The notes below the pieces were generated by a model. That model was not told the DNA's origin. It was given only the letters and a program-made list of their open reading frames with translations, and searched no databases. Source: Micromonospora deserti (GTDB lineage: Bacteria; Actinomycetota; Actinomycetes; Mycobacteriales; Micromonosporaceae). Taken from it: 50,760 nucleotides of DNA. The stretch is from contig NZ_POUB01000018.1 of the NCBI RefSeq assembly GCF_003236335.1, positions 1-50,760 on the forward strand, in the 5' to 3' direction. Shown here piece after piece: positions 41,915 to 50,263 of this stretch; position 1 is the stretch's first letter; each line of letters starts with the position of its first letter. The translations under genes and the position numbers were made by a program.

Positions 41915-43354
41915 CTGACTAGCGACGGCGACACCACGATCGAGAAGGCCGCTGCCACTGCCACGCAACAGCAGCCTCCACGTCCAGGCCCTTGGGCGCT
42001 GTTGCGGCCACTGGTGCTGCGCATGCACTTCTACGCGGGCATCCTGATCGGCCCGGTTCTCCTGGTCGCGGCGCTCAGCGGCGGCCTCTACGCGCTCAGC
42101 CCGCAACTGGAGAAGGCCCTCTACGCCGACCTGCTCACCCCGGCAGCCGCCTCTACTACTCGTGTTCCGCTCGCCCAGCAGGTCGCCGTCGCCGAGCAGG
42201 CGAGCACCGTCGAGAACCTGGTCGCCGTCCGGCCCGCGCCCGAGGGCGGCACAACCCGGGTGATCTTCAACGACGGCTCGTTCGCCGAGTCGTACCGGCA
42301 CGCGGTCTTCGTCGACCCCAGCACGGGAAAGGTGCTGGGCCAGGAAACCGTCTACGGCACCACCGGAGCGATGCCCGTACGGTCGTGGATCGACGAGCTG
42401 CACCGGTCACTGCATCTGGGCGACACGGGCCGCTACTACAGCGAGCTGGCCGCTTCCTGGCTGTGGGTGGTCGTCCTAGGCGGGTTGGCTCTGTGGGTGG
42501 CCCGGGCGCGAACCCGCCGCTCGATGCGAGCCGCGTTCCTGCCAGAGAAGAGCGTACGAGGCAGGGCTCGTACCCGCTCCTGGCATGCAGCAGTCGGTAT
42601 CTGGATGGCCAGCGGGTTCCTTGCGTTGTCCGCGACCGGGCTGACCTGGTCACAACTGGCCGGCGAGAACGTCGCCGAGTTGCGGGCGCAACTGGGCTGG
42701 TCCACCCCATCGGTCAACACGACAACCACGGCCCCGACGGTCGTCGGCGGCGAGCACTCCGAGCACGGCGGAGGTATGGCCACGGCGACCGGCGCAGTGG
42801 ACGTCACCACCATCGACAAGGTATGGGCCGTCGCCCGCGCAGCCGAGGTCGACTCCGACCAGGTGGAGATCGCGCTACCCAAGGGCGAGGGCAGGACCTG
42901 GACGGTGACCGAGGTGCACCGCGCCTACCCCACCTCCGTGGACGTGGCGGCGGTCGACCCCGCCACCCTGCAGGTCACCGACGTGGTCCGTTTCGCCGAT
43001 TACCCGCTCATGGCCAAGCTCGCCCGCTGGGGGGTGGACATCCACATGGGCACTCTGTTCGGGCTGGCCAACCAGATTGTCCTCGCCATCCTCGCGCTGG
43101 GCCTGGCCGTGATGATTGTGCTCGGTTACCGCATGTGGTGGCAGCGCCGCCCCACTCGCGCCACCGGATGGCCGCTCAGAACGGCGTACCCGTCCGGCGG
43201 GCTACGGACGCTGCCCTGGCCCGCACTGGGGGCCGTGGTCATCGTGGCGGTCGCGTTCGGGATCTTCCTGCCCCTGCTAGGGCTCAGCCTGCTCGCGTTC
43301 CTGATCGTCGACCTGACGCTTGCCGCCCGCCGGCGGTTGACCGCGCGGAGCTGA
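41915..43354 (+). CDS. PepSY-domain membrane protein, apparent CTG start
   Basis: A 479-residue membrane protein of the PepSY-associated TM family (iron-uptake/reductase-like). The first helix is MHFYAGILIGPVLLVAALSG, with WLWVVVLGGLALWVA, AVGIWMASGFLALSATGLTW and QIVLAILALGLAVMIVLGY further on; periplasmic PepSY repeats lie around residues 70-150 and 280-350, with a His-rich strip (GGEHSEHGG). No ATG, GTG or TTG with a ribosome site opens this frame. GAGGAG at 41903-41908 is six bases before an in-frame CTG at 41915, giving a 29-residue cytosolic lead (TSDGDTTIEKAAATATQQQ). A TTG at 42002 would remove that lead and has no site. Confidence 0.78.
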   Translation: MTSDGDTTIEKAAATATQQQPPRPGPWALLRPLVLRMHFYAGILIGPVLLVAALSGGLYALSPQLEKALYADLLTPAAASTTRVPLAQQVAVAEQASTVENLVAVRPAPEGGTTRVIFNDGSFAESYRHAVFVDPSTGKVLGQETVYGTTGAMPVRSWIDELHRSLHLGDTGRYYSELAASWLWVVVLGGLALWVARARTRRSMRAAFLPEKSVRGRARTRSWHAAVGIWMASGFLALSATGLTWSQLAGENVAELRAQLGWSTPSVNTTTTAPTVVGGEHSEHGGGMATATGAVDVTTIDKVWAVARAAEVDSDQVEIALPKGEGRTWTVTEVHRAYPTSVDVAAVDPATLQVTDVVRFADYPLMAKLARWGVDIHMGTLFGLANQIVLAILALGLAVMIVLGYRMWWQRRPTRATGWPLRTAYPSGGLRTLPWPALGAVVIVAVAFGIFLPLLGLSLLAFLIVDLTLAARRRLTARS

Positions 43355-43565
43355 CCACTGGGAAGACCTGTCGCCGCGATCATTCCGAGCTCACCTTAAG
43401 ACATGGAATGGGCGCCCTGCCGATCTCGTGGGCTCCTGTTTGCCGCGGTCAATAAGCGGGTGATCGTGGACGAGTACTGCCCGAGCCTGCAGCCGATCGG
43501 GACGGTCGATGCGGCCGCCTGCTGCCGTCTCGATGGGCGCGCGCCGCGCGGGTACGGTGTACCGG

Positions 43566-44234
43566 ATGATCACTCCCGCGCAGACGACGTACCGGCTGAA
43601 CAAGGACATCGGTGCCGTCGTGCGGCCGCTGGGCTTCTACGGCACTCGCGGCACCTGGTCGGTCGTCACGACCGACGGCGTCGCACAGGTCAATGTCACG
43701 CGGCGTGTGATGCGCAGCGTCGGCGGCGGCACGATCTTCGTGGCCGTGGGCATCAGTGTGGTGCCGGTTGCGTGGTGGGAGTACCTGAACTGGCGCGCCG
43801 CCCGCTGGGGCCAGCCTGCGATCCCGTTGGACAAGAACGCTACGTCCTACAGGATCGGGTTCGTCGAGACCCGCCAATGCCCGGAGGACAGTTACTACCA
43901 CCTGCGCCTGGACCCTGACAGGTACCCGGCGACCGTGACGACGACCGAGGAGCTCGACCACGCCGCGGCGCTGCTGGTCGGTGCGGCCGACAAGCTCGCC
44001 CACACCGCCCTCGACCTGCTCCGGCCCGGCCGTTACCTTCAGGCGCTGCGCGGCATACCCGACCTAGGCGGTGCGATGTGGGAGCCGCTGGTGGTGCTGC
44101 TCGCCGAGGGCGGCCCGTCGGCCGAGCTCGACGCCGCGATCGAGGACATGCGTGCCGACTACGCCAACTACGGCTTCGGCCCACCCGACATGGAGGTCGA
44201 GTACGCCCGCATGCGGGCCGCCGCGGCGGCGTGA
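43566..44234 (+). CDS. Hypothetical protein, possibly DUF4304-like
   Basis: A 222-residue cytosolic protein. The N-terminal part, TTYRLNKDIGAVVRPLGFYG and RGTWSVVTTDGVAQVNVTR, has the shape of DUF4304-type proteins, which pair a helical lead with a beta-rich half. It continues AWWEYLNWRAARWGQPAIPL, then a helical C-terminal half rich in Ala and Asp. The ATG at 43566 lacks a strong ribosome site; an ATG at 43533 in the same frame is an alternative. The stop overlaps a small GTG frame. Function unknown; DUF4304 proteins often occur near toxin-immunity sets, but none is seen here. Confidence 0.6.
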   Translation: MITPAQTTYRLNKDIGAVVRPLGFYGTRGTWSVVTTDGVAQVNVTRRVMRSVGGGTIFVAVGISVVPVAWWEYLNWRAARWGQPAIPLDKNATSYRIGFVETRQCPEDSYYHLRLDPDRYPATVTTTEELDHAAALLVGAADKLAHTALDLLRPGRYLQALRGIPDLGGAMWEPLVVLLAEGGPSAELDAAIEDMRADYANYGFGPPDMEVEYARMRAAAAA

Positions 44235-44353
44235 GCGGCAAAGTGTGCGATGGGATCATCCAGGAAGAGTTGCGCCGGATCGGCGGCGAGGCGATCAAGG
44301 ATGATCGGCCGGTGCGGGACATCATGGCGGGGCATGCACACCGGGAAAAGTAG
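44231..44353 (+). CDS. Possible 40-residue ORF coupled to the preceding gene
   Basis: A GTG at 44231 overlaps the preceding stop (GTGA). The frame encodes VSGKVCDGIIQEELRRIGGE followed by KDDRPVRDIMAGHAHREK and a stop. It looks protein-like, with alternating charged residues, and may be a small protein or the start of a truncated gene. No domain is recognised. Confidence 0.35.
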   Translation: MSGKVCDGIIQEELRRIGGEAIKDDRPVRDIMAGHAHREK

Positions 44354-44816
44354 CGGCTGGTCACCTTCGCCGTCCTCGTCCAAGCCTTCTGCACCCTGCT
44401 ACGCCGTAAACACTGCTCACGGGTACGCCGTGCCCCTACTGTCGTGGTCGTGTGGCTACGGATGGCCCTCGGCGCGGTGTACACCGCGATGGCCGCCGAA
44501 CAGCGGGCCTCCTGGTCGCGGACGCCGGACCCCTCGACGCCTACCAGGTGCTGCCGCGAGCGGCAGCCGCCGCCACGTCGGTCGAGCGTCGCGAGACGAC
44601 GCGCTGCGGCTGGCGCGCGCGGTCGGCATGGTCGACTGGTCGCCGCCGTGTGTCGAGGTGCGGCGCCGGGCCGCGGCGGCCGATGATGAACCCACGCCCC
44701 AGTGGGCCAGAGCATGTGGCCAGGGTCCGGATCGGGGTGTGTAAGCGCGATCACGGAACGAGTACGGCTTTCCGGGCAGGTTGGCACCGCAGATCTGCCA
44801 TCACGCGAGGAGTCTC
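44354..44816. other. Stretch with decayed coding fragments upstream of the radical-SAM gene
   Basis: About 460 bases. Fragments such as LRMALGAVYTAMAAEQRASW and, in another frame, DDALRLARAVGMVDWSPPCV look derived from a former gene but cannot be joined or named. The 3' end must contain the promoter of the radical-SAM operon. Confidence 0.35.
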
Positions 44817-46478
44817 ATGACCGCTGTCGAACCCGTCCCCACCGCTGTTCGTGAGCCGGTGGTGGCGCCGCCGGTCAAGCGGGACCGGGACGAGATCTTC
44901 GTCGAGTACACCAAGTCGATCTGCCCGGTGTGCAAGGTCGTCGTCGACGGCCAGGTCAACATCCGCGACGACAAGGTGTACCTGCGTAAGCGCTGCCGCG
45001 AGCATGGGCAGTTCGAGGCGCTGGTGTACGGCGACGCGCAGATGTACCTGGACTCGGCCCGCTTCAACAAGCCCGGCACCATTCCGTTGACCTTCCAGAC
45101 CGAGGTCGTCGACGGCTGCCCCAGCGATTGCGGGCTGTGCCCAGAGCACAAGCAGCACGCGTGCCTGGGCATCATCGAGGTCAACACCGGCTGCAACCTG
45201 GACTGCCCGATCTGTTTCGCCGATTCCGGCCACCAGCCCGACGGCTACTCGATCACACTGGAGCAGTGCGAGCGGATGCTCGACACCTTCGTCGCCTCGG
45301 AAGGGGAGGCCGAGGTGGTGATGTTCTCCGGCGGCGAGCCCACCATCCACCGGCAGATCCTGGAGTTCATCGACGCGGCGCAGGCCCGCCCGATCAAGGC
45401 GGTCAACGTCAACACCAACGGCATCCGCCTCGCCTCCGACAAGCGGTTCGTCACCGCGCTGGGGGAGCGCAACCGCCCCGGCCGGGCGGTCAACGTCTAC
45501 CTGCAGTTCGACGGCTTCGACGAGCGCACCCACCGCCAGATCCGCGGCCGGGACCTGCGCCAGATCAAGCAGAAGGCGCTGGACAACTGCGCCGAGGCCG
45601 GGCTGACCGTCACCCTGGTCGCCGCGGTCGAGCGTGGGCTCAACGACCACGAACTCGGCGCGATCATCGAGTATGGGCTGGCGCACCCCGCGGTGCGCAG
45701 CGTGTCGTTCCAGCCGGTCACCCACTCCGGCCGGCACGTGGAGTTCGACCCGCTCACGAGGTTGACCAACTCCGACATCATCCACGGCATCGCCGCCCAG
45801 CGACCCGACTGGTTCACCGCGTCGGACTTCTTCCCGGTGCCGTGCTGCTTCCCGACCTGCCGGTCGATCACCTACCTGCTCACCGAGGGCACCCCTGGGG
45901 AGCCCGGCTTCGGGCTGGTGCCGATTCCCCGGCTGCTCAACGTCGCCGACCACCTCGACTACGTCTCCAACCGGGTGGTGCCCGACCATGCCGTGCGTGA
46001 GGCCCTGGAGAAGCTGTGGTCGGCGTCGGCGTTTATGGGCACCGACACCACCCAGGAGAAGCTGGCCGCGGCTGCGGCGGCGTTGGACTGCGCTGACGCG
46101 TGCGGGGTCAATCTGCCTGAGGCGATCGCCGACCTCACCGACCGCGCCTTCATGATCGTCATCCAGGACTTCCAGGACCCCTACACGCTCAACGTCAAAC
46201 AGCTGATGAAGTGCTGCGTCGAGGAGATCACCCCCGACGGCCGGATGATCCCATTCTGCGCCTACAACTCTGTCGGCTACCGCGAGCAGGTCCGCGAGCA
46301 GATGTCCGGCGTGCCGGTCGCCGACGTCGTGCCCAACGCCGCGCCGCTGCAGCCGGTGCTGATCGATTCGCCGTACGGCTCGAAGATCGTCCATGGTACG
46401 GACACCTGTCGCGACAACGGCGGCGGCGCGGGCCGGATCGCCCCGGACTCCACCAACGTGGGCCGGCGGCTGCGATGA
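44817..46478 (+). CDS. Radical SAM enzyme of the Tes/MJ0619 type
   Basis: A 553-residue protein. The SAM-binding [4Fe-4S] motif is C126-x3-C130-x2-C133 in TGCNLDCPICFADSG. An N-terminal accessory region carries ICPVCK (C36, C39), C60, and CPSDCGLCPEHKQHACL (C101, C105, C108, C116), probably zinc or extra Fe-S sites. FSGGEPTIHR is the GGE motif. PVPCCFPTCRS and MKCCVEE give further C-terminal cysteines. This arrangement matches the family with MJ0619 (pterin methylation) and archaeal Tes, which joins lipid chains through C-C bonds. ATG at 44817 with AGGAG upstream. The substrate here is unknown; the next gene, a methyltransferase, overlaps by ATGA. Confidence 0.8.
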   Translation: MTAVEPVPTAVREPVVAPPVKRDRDEIFVEYTKSICPVCKVVVDGQVNIRDDKVYLRKRCREHGQFEALVYGDAQMYLDSARFNKPGTIPLTFQTEVVDGCPSDCGLCPEHKQHACLGIIEVNTGCNLDCPICFADSGHQPDGYSITLEQCERMLDTFVASEGEAEVVMFSGGEPTIHRQILEFIDAAQARPIKAVNVNTNGIRLASDKRFVTALGERNRPGRAVNVYLQFDGFDERTHRQIRGRDLRQIKQKALDNCAEAGLTVTLVAAVERGLNDHELGAIIEYGLAHPAVRSVSFQPVTHSGRHVEFDPLTRLTNSDIIHGIAAQRPDWFTASDFFPVPCCFPTCRSITYLLTEGTPGEPGFGLVPIPRLLNVADHLDYVSNRVVPDHAVREALEKLWSASAFMGTDTTQEKLAAAAAALDCADACGVNLPEAIADLTDRAFMIVIQDFQDPYTLNVKQLMKCCVEEITPDGRMIPFCAYNSVGYREQVREQMSGVPVADVVPNAAPLQPVLIDSPYGSKIVHGTDTCRDNGGGAGRIAPDSTNVGRRLR

Positions 46479-47281
46479 ACCCGCCGACTCCCGCGGTGCC
46501 TGCGGCCGAGGCGAAGGCGTGCTGCGCCGCCGTCTACGGTTCCGACGTCGTCGCGCTGCTGCTTGGGGACTCCTACCATCCCGGCGGTCTGGCGTTGACC
46601 CGGTGGCTGGCTGGCCGGCTCGGCCTGCGCTCCGGCGGGGCTGTGCTGGATGTGGCCAGTGGACGGGGCGCCACGGCCCTGCTGCTGGCCGGCGAGTACG
46701 GCGCCGACGTCACCGGGGTTGACCTGTCGGAGGCCAACGTCGCCGCCGCCACCGACGCGGCCCGGCGTGCCGGCCTCGCCGCGACGGCACGGTTCCGGCT
46801 CGGGGACGCCGAACGTATGCCGGTGCCCGACGCGGCGTTCGACGTGGTGGTGTGCGAGTGTGCGTTCTGCACCTTCCTCGACAAGCCGACGGCCGCCGCC
46901 GAACTCGCCCGCGCCCTGCGTCCGGGTGGGCGGCTGGGCCTCACCGACGTCACCGTCGAGGCCGACCGGCTGCCTGCGGAGCTGTCGGGGCTCGGCGGGT
47001 GGATCGCCTGCGTCGCCGACGCCCGCCCGCTCGACGAGTACGTCGGCATCCTGACCGCCGCCGGGCTGCGGGTGATCGCGACCGAACGCCACGACGCCGC
47101 GGTCGCCACCATGCTCGACCAGATAGAGGCCCGGCTGGCCCTGGTGCGGATGACCGCCCGCGACCGGGCTGAGGCCGCCGGCCTGGACTTGGGCCGGGCC
47201 CCGGCGGTGCTCTCCGCCGCCCGCGCCGCGATCGCCGACGGCGTCATCGGCTACGCCCTACTGGTGGCGGTCAAACCGTGA
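46475..47281 (+). CDS. Cysteine-rich class I SAM-dependent methyltransferase
   Basis: A 268-residue enzyme. Motif I is VLDVASGRGATALLLAGEYG, followed by VTGVDLSEANVAAA, GDAERMPVPDAAFDVVV and LRPGGRLGLTDV. Unusual are the paired cysteines C16-C17 (AKACCAAVYGSD) and the CECAFCTF cluster after motif II, which are reminiscent of thiol- or metalloid-handling methyltransferases, though they do not match the standard ArsM cysteine triad. The start overlaps the radical-SAM stop and the stop overlaps the reductase start, so the three proteins are made together. Substrate unknown. Confidence 0.75.
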   Translation: MNPPTPAVPAAEAKACCAAVYGSDVVALLLGDSYHPGGLALTRWLAGRLGLRSGGAVLDVASGRGATALLLAGEYGADVTGVDLSEANVAAATDAARRAGLAATARFRLGDAERMPVPDAAFDVVVCECAFCTFLDKPTAAAELARALRPGGRLGLTDVTVEADRLPAELSGLGGWIACVADARPLDEYVGILTAAGLRVIATERHDAAVATMLDQIEARLALVRMTARDRAEAAGLDLGRAPAVLSAARAAIADGVIGYALLVAVKP

Positions 47282-48648
47282 CCGGCGGCTACGACCTGAT
47301 CGTGATCGGTGGCGGTGCGGCTGGGCTCGGCGCCGCGCGCGCCGCCGCCGTTGCCGGCGCCCGGGTGCTGATGGTCACCGATGACCCGCCCGGCGGCGAT
47401 TGCACGTTCACCGGCTGTGTGCCGTCGAAGACGCTGATCGAGGCTGCCGCCCGCGGGCTGCCGTTCCCCGACGCGGCGCGGCGGGTGCGTGACGCGATCG
47501 CCGCGATCGCCGCCACCGAGGACGCCGACGCCCTGCGCGCCGAGGGCATCGAGGTCCGCCGCAGCCGGGCCCGGTTTACCGCCCCCGGTCGGATCGCCGT
47601 CGACGGCACCGTCCTGCCAGCCCGCCGGGTGGTGGTCGCCACCGGCGCCGCCCCGACTGTTCCGCCGGTGGACGGGCTCACCGGCGTGCCGTACCTGACC
47701 AGCGAGACGGTCTTCGACCTCACCGAACTGCCCCGCTCGCTGGTGGTGCTCGGCGGCGGCGCGACCGGCTGCGAACTGGCCCAGGCGTTCGCCCGGCTCG
47801 GTAGCCGCGTCACCATCGTCGAGGCCGCCCATCGGCTGCTGCCCGCCGAGGAACCGGCCGCGTCGCGGGTCATCGCCGAGGTGTTCACCCGTGAAGGCAT
47901 CCAGCTGCGGCTCGGTGCCCGCGCGCTCAAGGTCGGCACCGGAGCCACCGGCGGCGTCCGGCTGTTGCTGGACGGCGGCGCGGACATCACCGCCGACCGG
48001 CTGCTCGTGACGGTCGGCCGCCGGCCGGTCACCGCAGACCTGGACCTGGACACAGCCGGTGTGGCGGTCGATGATCGCGGGCACGTGGTCACCGACGAAT
48101 ACCTGACCACCACCGCGCCCGGCGTGTACGCCGCCGGTGACGTCACCGGTCGCATGCCGTTCACCCACGCCGCGTTCGCCCAGGGGCGCCTGGCCGCCGG
48201 CAACGCCCTGTCCCGCCGCCGGCGCCGCTACGACGCTTCGCCCACCCCATGGGTGACCTTCACCGACCCCGAGGTCGCCCGCGTCGGCCTCACCGAAGCC
48301 GACGCCGCCGCCCACGGTGGCCGGGTTGCCTACCTGCCGATGGTTGAGATGGATCGGGCTGTCACCGCCGACGCCACCGACGGATTCATCACCCTCATCG
48401 CGGGACCACGCCGGCTGCTGCGCCAGCTGGGCGGCGGGCGGATCCTCGGCGCGACCATCGTCGCCGCCCGCGCCGGGGAGATGATCCACGAACCGGCCCT
48501 GGCGATGGCCACGAACATGTTCGCCGGCCGCCTCGCCCAGATCACCCACGCCTACCCCACCTGGTCCTACGGTGTTCAGCTCGCCGCCGCCCAGTTCTTC
48601 ACCACCATCGGCGGCCGCCGCGCCCGCCCCGCCACAACGGGCTACTGA
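47278..48648 (+). CDS. FAD-dependent pyridine nucleotide-disulfide oxidoreductase (MerA/Lpd-like)
   Basis: A 456-residue homodimeric flavoprotein. The N-terminal FAD fold is YDLIVIGGGAAGLGAARAAA. The redox disulfide is C42-TFTG-C47. PRSLVVLGGGATGCELAQAF is the NAD(P)H-binding fold, and VYAAGDVTGRMPFTHAAFAQ the second FAD motif. The C-terminal dimerisation domain keeps a His-containing ITHAYPTWSYG interface. It lacks the C-terminal vicinal cysteines of mercuric reductase (it ends GRRARPATTGY), so mercury reduction is unlikely; a thiol or quinone reductase is more likely. GTG at 47278 overlaps the methyltransferase stop as GTGA. Confidence 0.85.
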   Translation: MTGGYDLIVIGGGAAGLGAARAAAVAGARVLMVTDDPPGGDCTFTGCVPSKTLIEAAARGLPFPDAARRVRDAIAAIAATEDADALRAEGIEVRRSRARFTAPGRIAVDGTVLPARRVVVATGAAPTVPPVDGLTGVPYLTSETVFDLTELPRSLVVLGGGATGCELAQAFARLGSRVTIVEAAHRLLPAEEPAASRVIAEVFTREGIQLRLGARALKVGTGATGGVRLLLDGGADITADRLLVTVGRRPVTADLDLDTAGVAVDDRGHVVTDEYLTTTAPGVYAAGDVTGRMPFTHAAFAQGRLAAGNALSRRRRRYDASPTPWVTFTDPEVARVGLTEADAAAHGGRVAYLPMVEMDRAVTADATDGFITLIAGPRRLLRQLGGGRILGATIVAARAGEMIHEPALAMATNMFAGRLAQITHAYPTWSYGVQLAAAQFFTTIGGRRARPATTGY

Positions 48649-48685
48649 CGGCTGCCCGCCGGCTGGCGTCGGCCCGGCTCGCCGG

Positions 48686-50263
48686 TCAGCGGCCCATGGC
48701 CCTGATCAGCGCGCGGGCGGCGGCCCGGCCCGGGGTGCCGGCGACCCCGCCGACCGGCGCGGTGCCCGCTCCGGAGATGACCAGGCCACGCACTGGTGTG
48801 AGGTGCCCGGCCAGTGCCGCGGTCGGCCGCAACAGGGCCAGCTGGTCGAGACTGATGTCCAGGTACATCGGATGCGCGCCGGGCCAGCGCAACTGCCGCG
48901 CCATGTCCGGCGGCGTGTGCACCACCCGGTCGATGATCGTGCTGGTGAAGCCGGGTGCTCGGGCCTCGACGGTGGCGATCATCCGGTCGGCGAACTCGTC
49001 CTTCGCCGCGTCCCAGCCGCCGCGCAGCCGGTACGGGGCGCACGGGCAGGCCAGGTACACGGTGTGCTGCCCGGGCGGGGCCAGGGTGTCGTCCAGGGCG
49101 GTGGGTGTGAAGGCGTAGGTCGGCACCGGGTCGTCCGGCAGATGGCCAGCGTGAGCCTGGGCGAAGCCGTCGGCCAGCGAGGCGAGGCTGTCGACGTAGG
49201 ACTGCAGGCCGTTCCAGTCACCCGGCCGGCCCTGCCGGTAGGCGGGCAGGGCGGTGGTGGCCAGCAGCACCAGCATCTGCACCGCGTTGCCCCGCCCGGC
49301 CGCCCGCAACTGGTCGGCCTGCGGCCCGTCAAGGGGCGGGTCGAGCAGGCCGAGTAGGGCGATCTGCGGGTCCACTGCGGCGAGCACCGCGTCGGCGGCG
49401 ATGTGCTCGCCGGATTCGAGCTCCACGCCGGTTACCCGGTCGGTGGGCGCCGTGCTGCGCAGGATCCGGGCCACGGGCGCCTCCGTGCGCCACCGCCCGC
49501 CGGACGAGGTCAGCCGGGCGGCGAGGGCGTCGGCCAGGGACTGTGACCCGCCCACCGGGTGCCACTGGCCGACCTGGTGGTAGAAGGCCTGCCACAGCGC
49601 GAACGTCGCCCCACCCACGTCATCGGGAGAGGCAGAGGCGTGCGCGGCGAACGCCGCCACCGGCGCCCTTACCAACTCGGTGGCGAACCGCTCACGCAGG
49701 ATGCGCCCGTACGGGGCCAGCAGCGTGCGGCCGAGTCCGACCGGACCGCCGTTGCGGGCCACCGCCTGCCCGGCGGCGCCCAGCAGGCCGGGCAGTTGCC
49801 GGAGCCGGCGGTGGCGGCCGGCGCCGGAGTCCATGGCGGCCCGCATCGCGGTGACGACGGGCATCGCCTGGCGCATCCACGCCGCGTAGCGGCGGGCCTC
49901 GCCGCGGTCGGCCCGCGCGATCGACTCGACGGTGGCGGCGACGCTGCGGTGGAACCGCACGACCATCCCGTCGGTGAAGACCGCGGTCGAGAACGGGTCC
50001 ATCTCCCGGTAGGCCAGCCCCACCTCGGCCAGCCGCAGGTCGTCGACGATGTCCGTGGCGTTGATGATGTTGTGCGCCGCGGAGTGGGTGTTGAACCGGT
50101 AACCCGGCAGCAGCTCGTCGGTGCGCGACCCGCCGCCCAGCTTGCCGGCCTGTTCCAGGACGAGGACCTGCCAGCCGGCGCGGGCCAGATAACACCCGGC
50201 GACCAAGCCGTTGTGGCCACCCCCGACGATGACAACGCTGGGTGTGCGTCGGCGGCTGCTCAC
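48686..50263 (-). CDS. Phytoene-desaturase-like NAD(P)/FAD-dependent oxidoreductase
   Basis: A 525-residue flavoprotein. The N-terminal dinucleotide fold is VVIVGGGHNGLVAGCYLARA, then LEQAGKLGGGSRTDELLPGY, typical of the CrtI/PYROXD2 group. GQWHPVGGSQSLADALAARL is the substrate-channel stretch, and GLVISGAGTAPVGGVAGTPG the C-terminal FAD motif. Members act on isoprenoids, carotenoids or membrane lipids, but this branch is poorly defined. The GTG start at 50263 overlaps the stop of the VKOR-like gene, so the two are coupled. It converges on the radical-SAM operon, with only 37 bases between the stops. Confidence 0.8.
   Translation of the reverse strand: MSSRRRTPSVVIVGGGHNGLVAGCYLARAGWQVLVLEQAGKLGGGSRTDELLPGYRFNTHSAAHNIINATDIVDDLRLAEVGLAYREMDPFSTAVFTDGMVVRFHRSVAATVESIARADRGEARRYAAWMRQAMPVVTAMRAAMDSGAGRHRRLRQLPGLLGAAGQAVARNGGPVGLGRTLLAPYGRILRERFATELVRAPVAAFAAHASASPDDVGGATFALWQAFYHQVGQWHPVGGSQSLADALAARLTSSGGRWRTEAPVARILRSTAPTDRVTGVELESGEHIAADAVLAAVDPQIALLGLLDPPLDGPQADQLRAAGRGNAVQMLVLLATTALPAYRQGRPGDWNGLQSYVDSLASLADGFAQAHAGHLPDDPVPTYAFTPTALDDTLAPPGQHTVYLACPCAPYRLRGGWDAAKDEFADRMIATVEARAPGFTSTIIDRVVHTPPDMARQLRWPGAHPMYLDISLDQLALLRPTAALAGHLTPVRGLVISGAGTAPVGGVAGTPGRAAARALIRAMGR

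Noticed and set aside
44751..46394. Minus-strand frame of about 547 codons opposite the radical-SAM gene
   Set aside because: Shadow of a gene whose cysteine motifs are in the plus-strand frame.
47278..48648. Mercuric reductase
   Set aside because: The redox CxxxxC is present, but the C-terminal vicinal cysteine pair and an N-terminal metal-binding domain are absent, and no other mer genes are nearby.
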